The notes beneath the pieces are model-generated. The model had not been told where the DNA came from. It worked only from the letters and a program-made list of their open reading frames with translations, and did not search any database. A stretch of 64,000 nt of DNA from Sphingomonas jaspsi DSM 18422 (GTDB lineage: Bacteria > Pseudomonadota > Alphaproteobacteria > Sphingomonadales > Sphingomonadaceae), in assembly GCF_000585415.1 (NCBI RefSeq), contig NZ_KK073876.1, positions 136,810 through 200,809 on the forward strand, written 5' to 3'. Shown here in pieces: positions 26,863-35,800 of the stretch (the first letter of the stretch is position 1; each line of letters begins with the position of its first letter). A program made the translations under genes and the position numbers.

Positions 26863-29800
26863 TCAGCCGTGTACTGTCGGCGGAACCGCGTCATGATGGA
26901 GCGCCAAAGCACTCACCTTCATCATCATGTCCGACTGGAGCATGAAAGCGGTCTGTGCCCCCATGTCCCAACCTTGGACAGGGCCAGCCGACAGGCTTGC
27001 CGCGTCCAGAGCGCCCGATTCGGCGTGGCTGCCGCCCGCCGCCGGAATGCCGGCCAACAGGCTGTCCACAGTCGGCGCGCCGCCATGTCCGAGGGCATCG
27101 GCAAGGATGGCCGAGACCGGACCCGGAACGTTGGCATTGTTGCCGAGACCGACGGCCTGAAGCGCCTCGACCGACGGCATCGCGATGGTCGGAGCTGCCT
27201 GCGCCGCCGCCGCAAAGTCGGCCGTGAACGCAGGTCCGCTATCGGCCAGCAGCGATTCGACGGTGCCGATCAGGCTGGCGTGGCTGCCCGACAGGTCGCC
27301 ATGCGACAGCGACTGGACGTCGGCCGCAAAGCTGCTGGACAGGCTGGTCGAACCGATCGCCGACTGGTGCCCGATCGACAGGTCGATGGGGTTGCCGACG
27401 ATGTCGTCGCTGACCGATTCCCGGCCCACGACCTGGTTGTGCAGGCCCGACATCGCAGTATCGATCGCCAGGTTTGCACTGGCGTCGGCATGCTCGATGC
27501 CCTGCGCCGCCGCCGGCAGCACCGCCAGGCCCGCCGCCGCGACAGCCGCTGCAAGGGCAAGGCTGTTGTCGTTGCCGGCCAGCCGCTGCTGTTCGGTGGT
27601 CGCCGCGCTGACCGAGAAGCTGGCATCGGCCAGCGATCCGGTCGACCCGTCGGCATTGGTGTAGGTGCCGGTGCCGGCAACCTGCACATCGCCGTCGGCG
27701 GTCGAGTAGCTGACGCCATTCGAGACCAGCGAGACCGCCGTGATGCCGGCTTCTGCCAGCGAGCGATATTCGCCGGCGTCGACGGTGCCGTTCGAGTTGG
27801 CATCCTGCCACACCCCGAACTTGGCATAGTCGGCATCGCCCGCATCGAGCGTCGCGCCATAGCTGGCGTTGAGCGCCTGGAGGTCGGTCAGGCCGTCATG
27901 GCCGAACACGAATTCCGAAGCCCCGTCGACAGTTCCGTTGCCGTTGGCGTCGCGCACCAGGATACCGTCGTCCGCAGCCGCCCATGCCGTCGACACAAGG
28001 CCGTTGCCATAGTCGTAATGGACGCCCGCATCCTGGCTGAGGAAGTGCACGCCATCGCCATTGAGGTCGAGCACCACCGGAGCCGCAGGGGCGAACGGCA
28101 CCAGGCCGGTCGCGATGTGAACCGAGAACGCCCCGGCGGCAGTCGGATCGCCGTCGCCGTCGGTCAGCGCAACGGTGAACGATGGCGTGACGTTGAGGGT
28201 CGAGCTGGTGACACCAACGGAGACGAGGTCAACCTTACCCGGAGCCGCGCCGCTGCTATACATCTCGATGTCGGCAATAAATTTGCCCGCCGGCGCGCTG
28301 TAGGTCCAGTTGGTCGCCGCAGCACTGCTCGATCCATCGAAGACGCTGGTCGGGATGTGACCCGACGCGAACGTGCCATCGGTGAAGTGGACGACGTAAG
28401 TGATGTCGTCCCCCGCTCCGTAGTTGATGAAGTCATACACCGCATAGCTGATGTTCGGCAGGCCCGGATTTGCCGGAGGCACGAAGGCGCCCGCGCCGTC
28501 CGGATCGTCCAGCGCTTGCGGGCCGAAATCCCAATTGAAGAACTCGTTGGTTCCTTCGAAGTTGTTATTGTCGACACCCCAACCGGCCGTCGAGCCGTTC
28601 ACACCCGCGGTGGTCAGGTTGGCACCAGCATTACCGGTCGCCAGCCAGCTCGCTTCGTTGAAGCCTGCGCCAGTCGTGTAGCCCGAAACGACGCAAAGGT
28701 TGCCACCACCGCCGGTCAGAACTTGATAGGTGGTCGGACCCGCGCCGAAGGAGCTGGATCCGCCGATCGGAACGTCGGTCACCGTGGGATCCAGCGGGGT
28801 GATCAGGTCGAACACATACTGTCCCGAACCGCCCGCCGTCGGATTGACCGTCACGGTGTAGACCGCGACATTGTCCGTCCCCGCTTCATAGGTGCCGTTG
28901 TTGTTAACGTCCTGATAGGCCGTCAGCACGTTGCCGACCTGGTTGGTCACCAGCGCATGGCCGCCCGATTTCAGGCCGGTGTTGTTGGCCGTGATCGTCA
29001 TCAGCGAACCCGGACCGTCAGACCCCGGCGAGAAGTGCAGCGTACCGATCGCCGGCGTGGTGGCCGGGTTGTTGTCGGTCTGCTGGCTCTGCACCACACC
29101 CAGCGTCGGACCATCGTCCTGGAACTGGATCTGGCTGCCGATGTTGATCGACTGCGACGCGCTGTCGCCGTCATGGTCGGTAACCGTCACGACAGCCTGG
29201 ATCGCCGTATTGGTGATCGACGACGATTCGTCGTTGCTGCCCGTGTTGGTGTGCTTGATCGACAGATATTCGACCATGCTGATGTGACCGGTGGAGTCGA
29301 TTGACACCGCAAAGGCCGCCTTGCCGTCATCGGCGCCGCCGACCACACGGCCGACAACCAGCCCGCCTTCGACGTGGAGGACGATGTTGAAGCCGTCCGT
29401 CGTCTGGAGGCCCGAACTGACGCCGTCCGACGCGATCGCCAGGCTGAACGCGGTCGTGCCCGCGCCGTCGGCGCCGTAGGAGCTACCTGTCGAATTGACG
29501 ACCGCCGAAGCGTTCGACGCATATTGATAGGCCATCCAAACGTCGACGCCCTTGTTGGCCACGCCGTTGAACACCGCGAGCGGACCCGCGACATCGTTGG
29601 CATCGCCCTGCAGGCCGGCGGTTTCGTCGACCGCCACGGCAGAGCCGGTGAGGTTGATCGCCGCCGTCGGCGTGTCGTCGTCGACGTTGACGAGAAGCGA
29701 GCCGGTGGCCGTGTCGCCATCATGGTCGGTGACCACATAGCTGATTGCGAACGAGACATTATTCTCGTCCCCGCCCGCCGGATGATCGATCGGTGCAACC

Positions 29801-32800
29801 TGGGTCACCGTATAGGCGCCGGTCGTGCCGTTGACCGTGAGGGTCAGAACGTGCGTCGCACCCTGCATCACCCACAGGTCGCCATTCGGCTGCAGCGAAT
29901 AGCTGAAGCCAGCCGGTGCACCGGTGGTCGCATAGGCGACAGAGCCTGCACCGTCGGCGCCGTAGCTGTGCGCCAGCGTGCCGCTTGCGTTGACCGAGTT
30001 GGCATCGTCGCCGGTGCCGCCCGCATTACCGCCGCCCAGCGCGTCGTCGTCCAGCTGGACGGTCCCATTGCTCGACACCGTCGGTGTGTCGTCGTCGACG
30101 TTGACGAGAAGCGAGCCGGTCGCGGTGTCGCCGTCACGGTCCGTGACCACATAGCTGATCGCGAACGAGACGTTATTCTCGTCGCTTCCCGCCGGGTGAT
30201 CGATCGGCGCGACCTGGGTCACCGTGTAGGCACCGGTCGTGCTGTTCACCGTCAGGGTCAGCACATGGACCGCGCCCTGCATCACCCACAGGTCACCGTT
30301 CGGCTGCAGCGAATAGCTGAAGCCAGCCGGTGCGCCGGTGGTGAGATAGGCCGTCGAGCCCGCGCCATCGGCGCCATAGCTGTGCGCCAGCGTGCCGCTT
30401 GCGTTGACCGAATTGGCGTCGTCGCCGGTGCCGTTCGCATTTCCGCCGGCCAGCGCGTCGTCGTCGAGCTGGACCGTCCCATTGCTCGCCACCGTCGGCG
30501 TGTCGTCATCGACCGTGATGACCAGGGCACTGGCCCCGGCCGCGACCGTGTCGCCGTCGTGATCGGACGCCTGGATGATCGAGCTCAGGTTGATGACAAT
30601 GTCATTCTCGTTGAGACCCGATGCATGATCCAGCGGCGCGCTGAGCGTGAACAGGTAGCCGCCGGTGGTCGAGTCCAGCGTCAAGGTAAAGACCGTGGTC
30701 GCACCAGCCGACGCAGTCAGCGTGTAGACGCCGAGGTTGACGCCGATCTGATAGGTGAGCGCAACACCGCCCGAGGTCAGGCCAAGCGCGGTCAGCGACG
30801 AGGCGTTGACCAACTGGTAGACCAGCGGAGTGTCCGCACCGGCCGAGAACAGGCTGGAGACGTTGCCCGAAGCGGTGGTGGATTCGCCCGGCACGTCGCC
30901 CGTTCCGCCCGGAATGCCGCCCGGCAGACCGTCTTCGTCGACGGTCCCGGTCAGCTGCGTTGCAGTCGCCGTCGGCGTATCGTCGTCGACATTGACGGTG
31001 ATCGAGCCGGTGGCCGTGTCGCCGTCATGGTCGGTGACCACATAGCTGATCGCGAACGAGACGTTGTTTTCTGCATTGCCGGTCGGATGATCGATCGGTG
31101 CGACCTGGGTAACCGTATAGGCGCCGGTCGTGCTGTTCACCGTCAGGGTCAGGACATGCGTCGCACCCTGCATCACCCACAGGTCGCCGTTCGGCTGCAG
31201 CGAATAGCTGAAGCCAGCCGGTGCACCGGTCGTGCTGTAGGCGATCGAGCCTGCACCATCGGCGCCGTAGCTGTGCGCCAGCGTGCCGGTCGCGTTGACC
31301 GAGTTGGCATCGTCGCCGGTGCCGCCCGCGTTGCCGCCGGCCAGCGCGTCGTCGTCCAGCTGGACGGTCCCGTTGCTCGACACCGTCGGCGTATCGTCGT
31401 CGACGTTGATGGTGATGGTGGCCGGGTCCGTATCGCCGTCGAGGTCGGTGACCTTGACGCCGATCGAGAAGACGAGATTGTTTTCGTCGCTACCCGCCGG
31501 ATGATCGATCGCATGGTTCTGAACCACGTTGAACGCACCGGTGGTCTGGTTCAGCGTCACCGTCAGGACGACCGTTCCGCCTTGCAGCACCTGGACCGTC
31601 GTGGCGTTGACCACGTTGACCGTGAAGCCCGAAGGAAGCGTGTTAAGCCCCGAGAAGCTGTAGGTCAGCGCGCCGTCGCCGCCGGTTCCGACCAGCTGGC
31701 CCGGAAGGCCCTGCGCGTCGGGATCGTCGCCCGTGCCGCCGGCATTGCCACCGGACAGTGCATCGTCGTCCAGCAGGACCGGCGCCGGATCGGGCAGGTT
31801 CGGGGTGCTGTCGGCAATGGTGATGGTCAGCGTCGCCGACGCCGGATCGCCGTCACCGTCGACATAGCTGTATACGAAGCTGTCGGTCGCGCCGCCCGGC
31901 CCGCTGGTGCGGGTATAGGTGTAGCTGCCGTCGGCGTTCATGTGCAGCGTGCCGTACTGGCCGTTGACGTCGAAACCGCCGGCCGGGTTGGTGTCGGTGC
32001 TGCCGTTATAGCCAGACAGGCCCGAAACCGCACCGAAACCGTCGGCACCCGGGACATCGGCGTTTGCCGTGCCTTCGTTGGTGCCCGAACCGGTGATCAC
32101 ATTGCCCGACGCCTGGTCGGTCAGCGGATCCGTGATGTCGGTGTCGTTCTTGGCCAGCGGACCATCGTCGAGGAAGGTGATCTGGCCGCCGATGTCGACT
32201 GCACCCGAGGTAACGGGGTCGCCGTCGCCGTCGGTCGCCGTCACCGTCACGCCAATGATGTTCGAGCCGAAGCTGAGCGGATCATTGGGGTTCGGGTTGA
32301 TCGGGTGATCAAGCGACAGATATTGTTCGACCGTGACCACACCGGTGCCCGAGTTGATCGCGATGGCGAACGCCGCCTGGCCGTTGAAGGTGCCGCCCTG
32401 GACGACACCGACGATGACGCCGCCCACCAGCTGAAGCTGGATCGGCGTGCCGTCGGTCAGCGTGAGACCGCTGTTGGCGTTGATGATCGACAGCGCATAG
32501 CTGATCGAACCCTGCAACGCCGGGCCGTCGGCACCGAACACCGCATTGGGGTTGACGATGGCCGAGCCGCTGTTGGCCTGGCCGATGGCGAGGCCGCCCG
32601 ACAGATCGGGGTCGTCTCCCTTGACGATCGCACCGGTGTTGATGCCCGGGGTGCCCGAAGGCAGGCTTTCGTCGACCGTGACCGTCGCATTGGCATTGAC
32701 CGTCGGGTTCACCGTGGGGCCGTCGTCGAGGAAGGTGATCTGGCCCGAAATGTCGATCGCACCCGAGGTGACGGCATCGCCGTCGCCGTCGGTCGCGGTG

Positions 32801-35800
32801 ACCGTGACACCGACCGCGCCCTGAATGATGTGCAGAGCATCGTTCGGATCCGGGTTCACCGGATGGTCGAGCGACAGATATTGTTCGACCGTAACCACGC
32901 CCGTGGTCGGATTGATCGCGATGGCGAAGGCCGCCTGGCCGTTGAAGGTGCCGCCCTGGACGACGCCGACGATGACGCCATTGACCAGCTGAAGCTGGAT
33001 CGGGGTCCCGTCAGTGAGGGTCAGGCCCGGATTGGCGCTGGTGATGGTCAGCGCGTAGCTTAGCCCGCCGCCCGCGGCCGCGCCGTCGGCGCCGAACACG
33101 GCATTGGCATCGACGACGGCGACGCCCGAATTGGCCTGGCCGATGGCGGTGCCGCCGGCGAGGTCGGGATCGTCACCCTTGACGATGGCGCCGGTGTCGA
33201 TCGCCGGCGTGCCCGAAGGCAGGCTTTCGTCGACCGTAACGGTCGCGTTGGCGTGCAGCACCGGGTCGATGGTCGGGCCGTCGTCGAGGAAGGTGATCTG
33301 CCCCGAAATATCGACCGCGCCCGAGGTGACGGCATCGCCGTCGCCGTCGGTCGCCGTCACGATGACGCCGACCGTGCCTTCGCCGAGACCCAGCGGGTCG
33401 TTCGGATTCGGGTTCACCGGGTGATCGAGCGACAGATATTGTTCGACCGACACCACGCCCGTGGTCGGGTTGATGGCGATGGCAAATGCCGCCTGGCCGT
33501 CGAACGTGCCGCCCTGGACGACGCCGACGATGACGCCGCCTACCAGCTGAAGCTGGATCGGCGTGCCGTCGGTCAGCGTCAGGCCGCTGCTGGCGTTGGT
33601 GATGGTCAGCGCATAGCCGATACCGCCGCCCGCCGCTGCGCCGTCCGCGCCGAACATTGCATTGGCGTTGACGATGGCCGTGCCGCTGTTGGCCTGGCCG
33701 AGGGCGAGGCCACCGGCGAGGTCGGGGTCGTCGCCCTTGACGATCGCACCGGTGTTGATCGCCGGCGTGCCCGAAGGCAGGCTTTCGTCGACCGTTACCG
33801 TCGCGCGCTGGTTCACCGTCGGGTCGATGGTGGGACCATCATCGAGGAAGGTGATCTGGTGCGAAATGTCGACCGCACCCGACGTCACGCTGTCGCCGTC
33901 GCCGTCGGTCGCCGTGACCGAAACCGCGATGGTGTTATCGCCGAGGCCGAGCGGATCGTTCGGGTTCGGGTTGAGTGGGTGATCGAGCGATAGATATTGT
34001 TCGACCGTGACCACACCCGTGCTCGAGTTGATCGCGATGGCGAACGCCGCCTGGCCGTCGAAGGTGCCGCCCTGGACGACGCCGACGATGACGCCGTTGA
34101 CCAGTTGCAGCTGGATCGGCGTACCGTCGGTCAGCGTCAGGCCGCTGTTGGCGTTGGTGATCGACAGGGAATAGCTGAGGCTACCCTTATCGGCCGCGCC
34201 ATCGGCGCCGAATACCGCATTGGCATTGACGATGGCCGAACCGCTGTTGGCCTGGCCAAGCGCAAGACCGCCGGCGAGGTCGGGATCGTCGCCCTTGACG
34301 ATCGCACCCGTGTCGATGCCCGGCACACCCGAGGGCAGGCTTTCGTCGACCGTGACCGTCGCATTGGCGTTGACCGCCGGATCGACCGTCGGGCCGTCGT
34401 CGAGGAAGGTGATCTGGCCGCCGATGTCGACCGCACCCGAGGTAACGGGATCGCCGTCGCCGTCGGTGGCCGTGACGGTCACGCCGACCGCGCCCTCGAT
34501 GATGTGGAGCGCGTCGTTCGGATCCGGATTCACCGGGTGATCGAGCGACAGATATTGTTCGACCGAGACCACGCCCGTGGACGGGTCGATGGCGATGGCG
34601 AACGCCGCCTGGCCGTCGAATGCGCCGCCCTGGACGACGCCGACAATGACGCCGTTGACGAGCTGCAGCGAGATCGGCGTGCCGTCGGTCAGCGTCAGTC
34701 CCGGATTGGTGCTGGTGATCGTCAGCGCATAGCTGATGCCGCCACCGGCCGCCGGACCGTCGGCCCCGAAGGCAGCATTCGGCGTGACGATGGCCGTCCC
34801 GCTGTTGGCTTGGCCGATGGCAAGGCCACCCGCCAGGTCGGGGTCATCGCCCTTGACGATGGCGCCGGTGTCGATCGCCGGCGTGCCCGAGGGCAGGCTT
34901 TCGTCGACCGTGACGGTCGAATTGGCGTTGAGCGACGGATCGACCGATGGGCCGTCGTCGCGGAAGGTGATGAGGTTCGAAATGTCGATGTCGCCGGTCG
35001 ACACGGTGTCGCCGTCGCCATCGGTCGCCGTTCCGACCACCGCCAGCGTGCCTTCACCAAGGCCGAGCGGATCGTTGGGGTCCGGATTCACCGGGTGATC
35101 GAGCGACAGATATTGTTCGACCGACACCACGCCGGTCACCGGGTCGATGGAAATGGCGAAGGCCGCCTGGCCATCGAAGGTGCCGCCTTGGACGACGCCA
35201 ACCACGACGCCGTTGCCGAGTTCGACCAGGGTAATCGGCGAACCGTCGGTAAGCGTAAGGCCCGAAGTCGCATTGGTGACGTTGAGCGCATAGGCGATCC
35301 CGCCGCCCGCGGCCGGACCATCCGCGCCGAACGATGCGTTGAGATCGACGATCGCCGTCCCGCTGCTCGAATGGCCGATGGCGCCGCTGCCCGCGACGTT
35401 GGGATCGTCACCCTTGGTGACGCCCGGCGTGGCGATGGCGGCCGCGGCACTCGGGCCGGATTCATCGACGACGATCGCGGCTTCGCGGTTGAGCACAGGA
35501 TCGATCGTCGGCGTATCGTCGTCGACGTTGACGTGCAGGGTGCCGGAAGCGCTGTCGCCGTCGACGTCGGTCACCTTGTAGGTGATGTTGAAGTCGACAT
35601 TGTTTTCATCGCTGCCCGCCGCGTGGTCGATCGTCGCGACCTGGATCACCGTATAAGCACCCGTGGCGGTGTTCAGCGTCACGGTCAGGACATGGGTCGC
35701 GCCCTGCAGGACCCAGAGGTCGCCATTGGCCTGCAGCTGGTAGCTGAAGCCCGACGGCGCACCGCCGGTCTGGAAGGCATAGGTCAACGCACCGTCGCCG

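Noticed and set aside
29671..35510. Regular repeats considered as a CRISPR array or DNA satellite
   Set aside because: Units are 414 and 560 bp, in frame, and encode known adhesin modules; there are no short repeats with unique spacers.
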